The translations under genes and the position numbers were made by a program. Below, piece by piece: positions 33,955-46,700 of a stretch of 64,000 nt of DNA. The number at the start of each line of letters is the position of its first letter. Within the stretch, counting starts at the first letter, position 1. Below the pieces are notes generated by a model. That model was not told where the DNA came from. It saw only the letters and a list, made by a program, of their open reading frames with translations, and ran no database searches. The stretch covers positions 22,673,501 through 22,737,500 of the forward strand of contig JAIVEN010000015.1 in the NCBI GenBank assembly GCA_026686845.1, written 5' to 3'. This DNA comes from Adenanthera pavonina. Taxonomy: Eukaryota; Streptophyta; Magnoliopsida; Fabales; Fabaceae.

Positions 33955-34600
33955 GTCTATTAAATCGGTTGAGGCATTATGTCACAGTCCAATTTCAATA
34001 ATTCAACTGAGGTCTAATTGTAGTTGAATTGGTTATGATCAAATTAATATAATTTTAATTATATACCTACTATTTTAAATAATAAAGATAAAAATAATAT
34101 ATAAAAATTAATTTCAAATAAAAAATAACAATAAAGATAAAAAAATTAAAGAGGGTAAAAATAAGAGGTAGAAGTATAATTTAGAAGTGAATAAATATTT
34201 TATAATTTTTAAATAATAACATAATTATGACATATAATATATTTGTAATGTATATATATTTATTTATTTTATAATTAATAATTTAATAATATATATATAT
34301 ATATATGCATATTTTTTTATCCATTTGACTATTATTCTTCATTTTTCAATGTTTATTAGATTTAAGTATACATATATCATAATTTAGAAACATGATTTAA
34401 ATAAAAAATAAAAAGAAATAACCGGTTCAAACCTTTTCTCTACTCATCCGATTTTAGTGGTTTTGACTAGTTCATGCCGGTTTGATCAATCCACTAAACC
34501 CTCGATTTTGCCTTGATTCTGAATTGGATTAAACATCAATTCTCAGTTCAACCAATTGAACTCGTCAATCCAATCTATGTTTTAATGCTATGTTAGAGAC
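33955..34600. repeat. Dispersed repeat with AATTGGTT/GGATTGA-type ends
   Basis: The stretch 34420-34590 (CCGGTTCAAACC ... GTTCAACCAATTGAA) resembles, in reverse orientation, 54165-54330. Both lie next to very AT-rich DNA, so they are likely ends of a dispersed non-autonomous transposon; boundaries are uncertain. Confidence 0.4.
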
Positions 34601-35252
34601 ACGCTAAAAACTATCTTTCTTTTTAGCAAAATTAAATATGTTCTTTCATACATTTCATAAGCTGTAAGAATAAGTCATAGTTTGTAAATAGTATAACTTA
34701 AGAATATTTTTATATTTTCTATGGATATATATACTCTCAACATTTTGTAGGTTTTTGTAAAAATTACTTATTTGATTACAAATATTTTTTCAGCCCAAAA
34801 AAAGTTTATAAGCATTTGAATGGTTCATTTTTTTTTTGTTCAACTAGATGGTTGAGGTTGAATATTGGTAATATAATTACATTTTGATTAAGTGTGTATA
34901 TGTTGTCTTATGTGTGTGTCTTTAAATATTAATTAATCAATATGACACAATGATGGCAAAGAAAAATCACTATGATACAGATACTATTCAAAATGTAATC
35001 TAAATATTTCCATACAAATTTTAAATTAATCAATAGTTTTTAGAAAACTTTATTTTTATTGTAATTTTATGGAAATAGATTTTAAATAAATGACTCTCAG
35101 TTTTTATATAAAAAAATCATTAGAATGTATTTTTTTAAAATAAATGAATGTATTTTTTTCCCAAAAAAGAAAATAGGCTGAGAAATAAAAGTTTTGATGA
35201 AAATGAAGCATTTTTTATTTCATAAGCAAAATCCAACAACAAGCAAAGGATC

Positions 35253-36389
35253 ATTAGAATGGATTGGAATTGAATGATAAGGAATGGAATGGAAAAGAAT
35301 AATAGAGAATATTTTGTTTTTTTGGTATAATATTGGAGGGTGTGAAAACTTTTTTTTATATTTAATTAAACACAAATAAATATGTGAAGATTGAAACACC
35401 GTGGAGTTAGAAAAAATTGCTTCTTCCTTCTCTATTCATGATTACAAGATTCAACAAAATCATGGGACAACATTCAACAAATCACCATTAATATTTTACA
35501 AATCACACAAAAAGAAAATCCAAAAATTCAAATTGCACAAATCTTTTTTCTAGATTTGTAGTCGTTTTCCAAATATGTGAGCAAATGTGAAAGAACATCA
35601 AGGAGATGGAGAAGGCAGGGTAGCAACAGAGATGGAGAAAAGGAAAGAACAAATCTTTTTCCGTATATGCGATCGTTCCTTTTCAGTGCTTTGTGGATAG
35701 TGACAATGATGGCAATGACAGCGGCTTCCAAACCTGGAGATAAGGCACAGATGGAAGAAGAAAATGTATATGGGTGTCGTTGCTGTCAACAATATTTGGT
35801 CTGCTACTTCGTCTGAGGGTGAACATTTGCTCCTTCATCAGCATGGACGAGGTCTAAGGTAAAGGAAGAAGATGTCTAGATGATGGCAACAGAATGCGAT
35901 GGACGGTGGAGGATGCCACCGCCAATCCTTCCGTTCGTTGCTGGATTTGAGTGCCAAAGTGGACAGTGAAGCACAGTGGCAATGGTGTGAAGGAACTAGC
36001 AAAGCACATTTCATTGTTGCCTTCGAATATACCAAATATCTAGAGCATATCTCGTCCAGCTCTTCACCGATGAGATGCTCACCAAAGGCACGGTGTTGGG
36101 TGGAGGGCGTAGTGGGATGCAATGGTGAGACAGGTGGTTGAGGATCAATTTGATTGAACCAAGGCATTAATGTTATTATCAGGGTCATTTATGTTTTTTT
36201 ATCCTCATTCCCGGTTGGATTTAGTAACGACAGATCCAATATAAGAATGCCCAATTCATATTTTTTGGGATTAGTCATTCCATATGGCTTCTCTAGTCCC
36301 ACCTTTATGGAGTAACTAAATATATTATCTTTGAGAATGGAACCTCCATTTCCACTCCTAATTAAATTAGAATTGAACCAAACGGGCTC
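35253..36389. mobile_element. Non-autonomous DNA transposon (about 1.1 kb) with a non-AT-rich core
   Basis: The right end, reverse-complemented, reads GAGCCCGTTTGGTTCAATTC then GGAGTGGAAATGGAGGTTCC, a pattern of PIF/Harbinger-like plant MITEs. The left end has GGATTGGAATTGAATG and GGAATGGAATGG. The core 35580-36190 is G+C-richer and has overlapping short ORFs with no recognised product. Confidence 0.4.
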
Positions 36390-37855
36390 ATATAGTACTT
36401 TAGATGACTATTTGTATTTGGTTTTATCTCTCTGACTAACAAAAAAAAGATCTCCCACCTAAATTATGATCTGATTAACAAGTGTTGACTGTGTTGTAAT
36501 TTTTTTATTTGTTTTATTTTCTCTCCTACGTCCTTTACCCCGTTTGTATCACCAAAAAAAAAATAAATGGAGATTATTAAAGGTTATTCGCTGATTACAA
36601 AAACAAGTCGAGTAAGTTGATCCATATGGACTAGTTGTCACAGGTTGGGCCCAAAATAAATTGAGCTTGAAAAGCTTGTTTTGAAACCAGCATCATTTCC
36701 TGAAACCCCATCGATGCTCAACGGGCTTACGAGCCAACCCGTAAGCTTGTATATTTCTTTTTTCTTTAATTTTAAATTTTGTTACATGAATATTAAATTT
36801 CATTTTTTCTAAATATATCAAATTCTATTTTACCTTCCCCATATAATACAATTTTTCAAACACATAGATCTATTAAATTGATACGATTTAGCTTCATCAT
36901 ATAATTAAATTGAAATTCATACAATTCTAATTATCATCATTAATTCATAAGTAAAAATTAAAATCCAAAAGTTATGTTGCATTAAAAAAAGTCCAAAGAT
37001 AATTTTTACATATTTCTCATTTAAATTCAAATTAGTATCATTCATTAATGATAATATTTAAAAATTTAAGCTATGAAAAAACTCCATTGAAATTTCAAAC
37101 TTCATGGGAGGACTTTTTTCTTTTTTCAATTTTTTAGTTTAAAATGGAAAAAAAAAATGGGCCAGCCCATAGCATGTATGGGCTAACCTATTTTTTTCAC
37201 AAGTTGAATGGACTCAGGCTTAAAAGCACATTTATTATTTAAACTCCAAAATTTAAAATCCGGCCTTCCATTTTCATCGAGCTAAACAAGATGATCTGTG
37301 AAGCTTGACTCATTTTCTCCTCTTTAATTGTTTGGTAGGCAAAGTAAAATAAAAATTATTTTATTTTTTTAAATTTCTCTTTCAAATTTTATATAAAAGT
37401 AGTTACTATTAAATAATTATCATAGAAATATAATAAATATTGCATAAATCATTTTATATGTTAAAAAGGAATTTTTTTTATGATTTTACCAAATCCTCAC
37501 TTCGAATAATACAAGTGTCTTTGAATTGCGAGTATTTTTATTTGTTATCAAAATATTGTTGAATATTATTGTGTAAAAAAATTTTCTAAAATATTATATG
37601 TTTTTATTAAACTCTTTAATATATTATTATTAAGTTTCAATTTGAATTTTTTCTATAAATTCTGTGATAATCACTGAGCTTAAAGACAAGCAATACTCTC
37701 TCAAATTGTGTACTTTTATTTTTCAGAAAAAAGGAGCTGCTTTTTTTTTTTTTAATGAACGAGGAAATGAGTTGTATATATCTTATTATAAATTTTATTA
37801 TATATTGACAGGTGTTATAAATTTGATTTAGGGACAATGGACTAGCTCAGAAAGG

Positions 37856-37920
37856 AGCCCATTTAACCCGAACCAAATAAAGCCCAGCCTAGTGCACGTT
37901 AGGGTTTCTTCTTTATAAAA
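37856..37920 (+). promoter_or_regulatory. Ribosomal-protein promoter elements (site II, telo-box, TATA)
   Basis: Two site II elements (AGCCCA, the reverse of TGGGCT) at 37856-37861 and 37881-37886, a telo-box TTAGGGTTT at 37899-37907 and TATAAAA at 37914-37920. Site II plus telo-box is the known signature of plant ribosomal-protein promoters (TCP and telo-box binding factors). Confidence 0.85.
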
Positions 37921-38032
37921 CCTCAATCCCCCTCGCTTTCCAAACCCTGGTTTCTTCTCCGCTGCTTTTATTCCTCTGGGTCGATTAGCGTTCTGAGGCG
38001 AGGAAGGGAAGGAAGGTCGGTTTCTGTGCATC

Positions 38033-38220
38033 ATGAGAGCCAAGGTTAGCATATGCCTATACATATTGGTTCTGTATTTTTTTTTTCCGTTGTCCATTCG
38101 CGTTCTCGTTCTTGTTCTTTGGCTTGCAACTTATCGATTTTGTGGTTTTTGCAGTGGAAGAAGAAGCGTATGAGGAGGCTGAAGAGGAAGCGCAGAAAGA
38201 TGAGACAGAGATCTAAGTAA
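38033..38220 (+). CDS. RPL41: 60S ribosomal protein eL41 (two exons)
   Basis: Exon 1 is 38033-38044 (ATG AGA GCC AAG). The intron 38045-38154 begins GTTAGC and ends TTTGCAG. Exon 2 is 38155-38220. The product has 25 residues: [20 protein letters not shown], then RQRSK, the invariant eukaryotic eL41 sequence of Arg/Lys helix type. eL41 sits in the large subunit and bridges to the small subunit in the ribosome. The upstream promoter carries site II, telo-box and TATA elements, which fits a translation gene. The coding sequence is too small to be found by ORF length. Confidence 0.97.
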
Positions 38221-40713
38221 TTTACGAACAAGTGCTCCTAGTTTTGTGTTCTCTTTTGTTTTTGTTTGTTTTTCTTTAATTTTCCGTCGTTTTGCTCTCA
38301 AATGGAGTATCTATGAGAGACTAGTGCTAGAATTACTGGTATCTCAAATTGATTTCCTATTGACTTAGTTATTTGGATCTTATCTTAGTTGTCATACATT
38401 CTACCTCCGAATTAAGTGGTTTTAATTATTATATTTGTATTTCCGATTTCCGATTCTCTTTTGCGTAGTTGGTATGTGGTAGTAATCGACTGAATTTTAG
38501 TTGAATCAGAACCTGTGATCCACTCTTTAGGTAACACGATTCAATATTCTTCATCTTATACGTTATGACTAGTGCATTGGATGAATGGTGTATTGTTATG
38601 GCTTATAATAACTCACACAGTGGAAATGTTAGTTTATGGTGCTATAATCTGATAGCCCAGAAGCTGTTTGGTCCGGATGACCTTCCATAATAGTAGCTTT
38701 TGAAAAATCGGTGTCGAATGATAGATAGGTTAGAACTGGAAAACGTAGTCTAACCCCAAAAGGAGGCAATGGTTATCATGTCTGATTACCCTTGCAAATT
38801 TTTGCTGATGCAATTGGCTAAAGTAGGAATTGCTGAAGTAGTCTCAGACTCAGTGATTGTATGAAAGTGTTGGAACCGAGTGTGCTTATCGACGAAGCTT
38901 GGGTTTTGCCTTGGCGGTCTCGCGCATTTCCCTTGCTTGTTCAAGGTAAACTACCCCAAGTTACCTGCTTCTAATGCCTAAGTAATGGCTTTCCCTTTGA
39001 TCTAAAATGGTTGTCTTAACTATCATAAGATGAGACGAAACCTTTGTCTAAATTCAATTTTGTACTTAATGCGCCAAGAGTCTTTGACATAGAATTAAAA
39101 TATATATATATATATATATGCATATATATGAAGAAACGTAATATATAAACACATCTGTAGAATTTATGACAAATTTTACTGTTTTTACTAGTTATTCATG
39201 GATATTGTATCTTGGTTTTGTTTTAAATCGATTTTTCGATGAGTCGGACTTTTGGAGGCATTAAAAAATAATTGAAGGCTTAACACTCCATTCATTTCTT
39301 AGTCCCTGTTTGGATTGAATTAAAAAGAACAATTGAATTAAAAAGTACTTGTGGAGTTAAAAAGTAATTATGCTGTTAGTTTTTAAATACAATCATGATA
39401 AAAAATGATTATTTATGATCCTATTTTTTCTACATTATGATAATTACTTATTCTCTTATAATTATTTATTTCATTTTTTTTCTCATTATTCATCTTATAA
39501 TCACTTAAATCCTAATATCTAAACACATTTATTTTTTTAAAATCACTTATAGATTAAAAATATCTAAACACAATTTACTTTTGACATAATCACTTATTCT
39601 CATTATTTATTATGAATAATCACTTATACATAATTTAATCCAAACACACTCTTAATATAATTTTTTCTTCTTTAAAATATTTTGGGGTCTCCTGGAATAT
39701 AGTAATTTTTATTTTTCTTATAAATATTTTGGGGCCACCTCATCGTACCATTTAAAAAACATAACGTTAAAATGTACCGTCCAATGTGTGTTTTCGCGGG
39801 ACATGATCAACCATGTCATTCGGTGTCTCTACAGAGCCATATCACAAACTCAATCTTCTTCCCCTCTTGCAAGGATGCCCCAATTCCAAGTCTTAAGCTT
39901 CCTTGTTGCTTAACAAAACAAACAAATTTCAATGTATTTTAAATTCTCCATAGGACTCAAATTTATTTCAGTATCTAATTGTCACGTTGAATTTCAATAA
40001 ATTTGGGTGAGTTGAGTAGTATCATCAAGGCTGCAAAGCTTTTCTAATAAATATTTAATACTATTTAAGGTTCGAATGAGACTATTAGTTAAAATCAATG
40101 CTGGGTGGGCCTTCGTTTCCAGCCAATGATGGTGGAGGAAAAGGAGGGTCAGTTAGAGAGACTTAGGCCACATCTGAATTCAGAAAAAAAGGCTTAAATA
40201 CCAGAAATACCAGGACGCATTGTAACAGGAATCTTGCTAGCACCACAACGCTTAAGCTTCGGTATCCCACGTATTTAAATTGAGATGCACAAGATAAACA
40301 GCATGTCTGCAAGCTATAATTTAGATAGCTTAACAACACAGGTGCAGATAAAAGTAGGCCTGGCCATGACTGGCATTCCATGTTGGCCGCTGAAGTCGCT
40401 ATATACTGGGGGCTAATTCATTGAATACAGGAAAAATTGTACAATACAGAAGTTCATCGGCTAGCTCATACCAGCAGCCAAAAGAATGCCGCAAACTACT
40501 AAAGATTAATACATTATAAGCCATACACGCCCTATTGACACAAACCCCGTAAGGAAAACTCGAAATTATTTTAACTTCAACCTCCACCTCCATCAGAAGA
40601 AGGAAAAAAATGCTGCATCAAAATCCCACAAGAAATTCTACGCAAAACTCCCACGCTGAAAAATTCCCGCATGAAATGAGCGTATCGCTAAACTTCAAAG
40701 AGTAGCTTGGATG
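38221..40713. other. Intergenic DNA and clathrin heavy chain 3' UTR
   Basis: 38221 onward should contain the eL41 3' UTR. A MITE lies at 39301-39650. The part just above 40160 up to 40713 is probably the 3' UTR of the minus-strand clathrin gene; no clear polyadenylation signal can be fixed. Confidence 0.5.
39301..39650. mobile_element. MITE with GTTTGGATT-type inverted ends
   Basis: The left end AGTCCCTGTTTGGATTGAAT and the reverse complement of the right end, AGTGTGTTTGGATTAAAT, are inverted repeats. The interior is AT-rich. Flanks share only CTTA, so the superfamily is uncertain (hAT-like). Confidence 0.6.
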
Positions 40714-43700
40714 TCAATAACTGCTGCCCATGGGTGGCATGCCAAACGGAGGCATTGGAGGCATCCCTAACCCCCCACCCATTGGAGGGGGAGGAGCAAA
40801 ACCTCCTCCCATACCTGCTCCTCCTCCCATTCCTGGCATCGGTGGTGCAGGCAAGGCAAGAGGCAACAGTTGAGCATACATGTTCTGCAACAGAAAACAC
40901 ATCACATTCAATCAAATACAAGGAATGTGCAATCTGTTAAGGAATGACAAATGAGGAGGATAGAAATTATATTTATAAAAAACAAGAAGAAGAAAAAATT
41001 ATGATGATTCAATATGCTGACATAAATGCCAGAAGTAGTCAGCAACAACACAGCAAACACCGCGCTATGATGAGGCACCAGGCAATAACCAAAGACGCCA
41101 AACTAATTACCTGTTGTGCAATAACTTCCTTCTCTTCTTTCTCTTTAGCCTTCACTTCATTTTGTGCCTCAATTTTGTACTTCACCAGTTCATCGACTTT
41201 GCCAGCGTACTCACGGATAAACTACAACATAAGTTTAAAAAGTAAGGGAAAAAGGTAAGATATGGATAAAGAGATGCATTTTAGCTCACGGAAGGCTGAA
41301 AAGAAAGCCTATCTGTTAGTTAACGTAGAATTGCTTGGATCAGTAAATACAAGAGCCCAGATAAAGCTCATAAACAAAGCAAGTAACCTGCACAAGCTAT
41401 GCATCTCACTCATTTAAATAAACACTGTCTATTATCTACCAACAGGGATCAGATACATGATCCAATCCCGTCATCCATTCATCTGAAAGTAGTTCAAAGT
41501 CATAGTTCACTTTTTTGATAACTCAAGTTCACTCAAGAACAAAGGGATATAATAAGCAGCACGAATTTTGGGGATTTGACAGGGAGAGGGGCTAAGGGTA
41601 AGAGGCACAATCTTTTTTTCCAGAGGATGTTAAAGCCCGTTATCACAGATTTCTCATAAAAGAACATACATGTGAACTGAATTACATGTAATAAGGAAAC
41701 AAAATAGAATACAAACCTGCAAGACATAGGGGAAGGCAAAATCAATCATATTGTTCATCCAGGCAAGTTCAAGTGCGATGTCTGCCCGGATTAAATCATA
41801 ACAAACAAAGAGGCATGAAGCAAAGCATTCCTTCTTCCCCTACATAACCATAGGAAAAGAAAAATTAGAACGTATCAGCATTATGTAACTTTGATGTACT
41901 TGATTAATAAAAAAATTGAAACCACCACCAATCTAAGGGAACAAAAGGAGAAGGTTTGGACCATTGAATAAAAACATGCTATGATAATCCTTCATTAAGG
42001 GCTGGAAATAAGACATAAAAGATGAACCAGCCAAAAAAATTTGTTGCTGTAAGCTTGATAGAGAAAGAACATAAAAATAAAACATTTCTACGCACGACTT
42101 CAAATTCTACATGCTATGGATAGTGGCTATACAAGCATAAATATGCAAACATGACAATGTATCTCCTCAGCCAATAGTTAAAGCACATTCAACCGGTGAC
42201 ATCTATAATCAAGTAAAAAGTCTGCATTGCTTTTTCCCCCCTTCCCCCTCTATTCTAAGTTTTACTGGCCCCACATTAAAGGAAAGCAAATAATCCACGT
42301 TGTTATAAACTGATTTTGATACCTGTTCAATGAAATAAACAAGCAACTCCTCAGCAAGTTCTCGGTCACCCGATTGGGAAGCTGTCTCCATGGCATCTTT
42401 GTATAGGTTATCCTTCTTTGACAAGGCAATGGATTGCTTCCACCTGCCTGCCTTCTTGTAAATATAAGCAGCAACACGTCTCATCTCAAGAAGCTCATGT
42501 TTCTCTATCTGCATTAGATAACAATAATCTATCTGGTTTCTGCAATTAAATTTGAAAAATAGTTACCATGAAGAAATAAAACTCACCTTCTGCGCCAAGC
42601 CTATTTGATCAAAGTTATCATGCAAATCAATTGATTCACGCAACCTATCATAGTCTTCCTCCTCAACATATATTTCATTCAATGCCTCATTAACAGCAGA
42701 GACATTGTTGCTCTGAACTGCAACCATGTATGGCTTCACAAGACGAAGGTGACCAGCCTAAAAGTGTATCATGAGGAAAAATATTTTAGTGACATACTAA
42801 CATAAGAGGCAAGCTATGAACTAAGATACAATGAAATAATTTCCAGTATAAAAGTTACCTTCCGCATGATGTCAACAACACGTGCATGATCCACACGAAG
42901 TGCAAGGACATTCAAAACATCATTGATAAGATCAGGATGCTCCTGCAGGTAGAAGTGAACAGCCTTGTAATACAACTCCACATTGGCAACTTTGACAATG
43001 ACATCTTTGAATTGCATGTGATCCCATGCTTCTGGAGAATGGTTCATGATAGTAGTTGCAGCATTATCGAACTCATCATACTGAATGTATAAATAGGTCA
43101 GTTCTTTCCAATGCTGTTGTTCATCACAAGCTCTAATGAGTTTTGGAATATTGAGGCGGGTTGAGAATAGTTTGATATGCTCCATAAGCTTCTCGGGACG
43201 ATATCTAGCATATAGAACTCCTAACTCAGTAAAGATACCCATATGTGCCCGTTCTAATCCTAAGCCGCTTTCCATGAGAGATATCAGCTCATTGAAGCAA
43301 CCTCTATTTTGGTAATATTCGCTGACCTCTTCCAAGTCATCCACCTAAACAATTTGCAGAAAAAAGACCATAAGCATTTGAAAGAATATAAGAATACCAA
43401 GTGGGGACCAATGTAAAGTCTCCAGTCATTAGACATTCATGGCATACTTTTAGGGATGTTATTTCACCATTTTTTTCTGATTCTTTGGAAGGCTCAAATC
43501 AGTCAAAATTTCCCGAAAAAATTCAGATGAAAGCTTAACTCAAAATAAGCTTTCCTAGTTCATATAATAAAATAAACCAGAAACATGAATCAGCATATAA
43601 CCTGAACAATAATGTTGAGCCCACAAATCTGGGCCAAACGGAACTCCTCTGCATCAACACAAGCAAAGCAAACTTCCTTCCATGTTTTTGAGCTGTTGGC

Positions 43701-46700
43701 TTTCCTTGCAGCATCAACAGCACCCTGGAACTGTTTCAACTTCACAAGTGTGACAGCCAACTTGGCCCAGTTAGATATAAAAGCAAATATGATTTTTGCA
43801 GCCTCATATAGTGCCTCATCGTACAACCGGTCACCAACATTTTGAAGATTAGCCACATTCGGCATAAGAATGAACTCCTCAATGTCACTAAGCCTGTCAG
43901 TCTTTGCATATGCATAAATGAGCTCACTGTCAACCTTGGGCTCTTTTGTTTTCTGCCTTACCATCAGCAAGTACCTCACCAAATCATTGTAAACATTGGC
44001 ATCTTCAGCTGCACGGATAACATCTAAAAATTGTGTGGCATCATCTGCTCGAATAAATGACTCAATTGCATCACTAACCAACCCTTCCCTGAGTTGAGCC
44101 TTGGCCACCTGACTCCAAACAGCATCTTCTTCAACTCGGAAAGCAAACTCTACAGCTCTGTCAATGCTTCGAATATTATCTAATAAGACATTGACAGCTT
44201 GAACATTCAAGTTGAACTTCTTGAAAATTGCAAATGCTTCCTCATACAGTTGAGCTTCTACAGCCATTTCTCCAACTGCAGGTCCATCAAAGTTATCCAA
44301 TCGATTGATATAGTCCATGACTCTGGATGGATCAGCTTTTATGGCTGTCAAAATAAGCAGATTCTGCAAATTAAAGTTTCCGCTGAATGCAGAATTCTGA
44401 AGCACAATCTTCTCAAGAAGTTCAATCAATTCATGAGGCAAATCAGCAGTCATGAAAGCCTTAACAGCTGCAGAAACTTGTTCAGGGCTCTTGCTTTCAG
44501 GCAAAGCAGTAGATACAACCTGATCAATAAGTTGCCTTCTGTAGGCATTGTCGGGGTTGAGAACTTTTTCCCAAAGGTCAGCATCCATCCTCTCAACCAC
44601 ATATCTGTCATCATAAGACAAGTTATGCAATGAAGCAGAGAAAAATCATTAGACGTAGGACACATAACATATAAACCACAAACCTTGCTTGCAGTTTGAA
44701 CAAAGAATTTTTATTTGTGACATTGATAAGTTCATCATCACATTGCCCTCGTCGGTAAGCAACAACGGCCAAGGTAGGATCGCGCTTCTCACAATACTTG
44801 CCCACAACTCGAGAATCATAGTAGGGATTCGTAGTGAGAAAATGTTCTGGATTGTTGTTGCTATCAATTATAATTTTACCCAGTGCATTGTGAACATGTA
44901 CATCCTGGCTTCCCTCACTCACAAGATGTTCCAAGAATTGTGTGAGCAATCGAAGTCGATTCCTGTATGCCAAATGACCACAAGATGAAAATTAGAAATA
45001 TGAATACACAATGATATGTAGGTTCGGGAGAAAGACACCACCTCTTCTCACATTCCTCCACAAGGGGCTCCACTGGCAGTAAAGAACGAACAGAAAGAAT
45101 CAAGCCTTTAATAAAATCTTCCGGACACTCATCATCTAGCAGCTGCCCAACAACTAAAGGAGCATTCCCTGGGTTCACCTATAAGAAGAGCAACACAGTT
45201 CTCAGGAAGGAAGAGAATATAGTAGAAGATAGCACTCAAGTCACTGAATATGAGTAAAGCTACTAGAATAGAAATTCAAATTGAATACCTTCTGAACATA
45301 TCCTTCAATGTAACGAAGCATGTTGTTTGTGTACAGATAGTGTGTTAGATCTGGAACAAATCCAAAACGATCACAAACATTTATTAAAGGTCGTGCATCT
45401 GGAAGCTTAGCTTCCATAAGGAAGTTCTTCGTTTTCTCAGCATCATAGAAATTTGATTCTCTAGTTACACGCTCGACCTCTTTAATTTGTCCAGTCTTTG
45501 CAGCTGCTTCAATGTACTTAAAGTGAATGTCAGGATCCTCACTGCTCCAAACAAATTATACAAAGAACTGTATATTAGCAGATATACATTGGATAATATC
45601 CTCATCATAAATAGGATCACCAAGGCTACGCTTTCATTGAAGAGAATGAAGGAAAAGGCAAGGAAAGAAAAAATTTAATTAAGATGTTCTCATTATGTTC
45701 TAGTGTTTCTTTTCCTTGGAGCTTAGGGTATGTTTAAATCAAAGAAAATGAATGAAAAATGAAGGGAAAGTTTGTTTGAATATAAAAAATCAAAGAAAGA
45801 GTCTAAATCAGTAATTCCCTTCCCTTCTCCTAAATTATACTCAATCCAAACCTATGCTAACTAACCAGAAAAAACAGTTCTTCTTTTACCTGGAGCTCAA
45901 ATATGATCCAAGGAAAAAGTAGAGTCCTTCATATGACCTAAACTGCTCAAAAAGCTTTATGCAGGCATCAATACCCAATTGTTCACAATATTCTTTTGCA
46001 ACCTGGATGGACATAATTAAGCTTTAGTGATCAATTAATATTTTTTATGTCCTAGAAGACAATGATACCTCCATACCTGCACAATTATCTGAAGGTTGCC
46101 TCTGAGATTGACCACTAATAGGTCTTTCATGCACTCCAAGGCCCATTCTCGCGAAAGAGTACCAAAAAACTCTACCAGTGACTGTAAGAACCACAAAATG
46201 TACAAGTATTTTAGAAACTCCCATGATGTAAAAATATATATATACATATACATATATATAACTCATAAGGAATGCAGAATAAAAACCTGTGGCTCTATTG
46301 CGTGTGTGTTCACAATCACTCGTTTTATATCTGGCAACTCTGTGTAATGCTGCAGAAAAATAATGCATTAAATGAAGGGGGTGACTTTCACCTCAACATA
46401 TCAGAAACAATTAAACAGATGTGACAAGGCATTACCTGCAAAGCTCGCACGTAAAGACCAGCTTTTTCACACAGTTGGGCAATACGAGGACGATCATAAT
46501 GGCTGAACATGCCATTTGCCAGGATTGCATCAGCTACATTGGGAAAAGTTACCAGATTTATCTCCAACACCTGAAAAACAGAATTCACATAAAAATTATC
46601 ATATCAATACAAAGAAATTTAAAAGTAAAAAGGCCCACACAAAAAGGGTCAAGTAGACCAGAACCTTTGTTTGAAGGTATCCATGTTCTGGTAGATTTGG

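Larger units (their letters stand above)
32965..37850. other. Intergenic DNA between ATL and eL41
   Basis: 32965-33880 is less AT-rich and may hold the ATL 3' UTR; its 70-codon ORF (33317-33529) matches nothing I know. 33955-34600 and 35253-36389 hold repeats listed separately. 36400-37800 is AT-rich with no gene seen. Confidence 0.55.

Noticed and set aside
35899..36141. 80-codon ORF within the Harbinger-like element
   Set aside because: No recognised domain; overlapped by a 116-codon ORF on the opposite strand.
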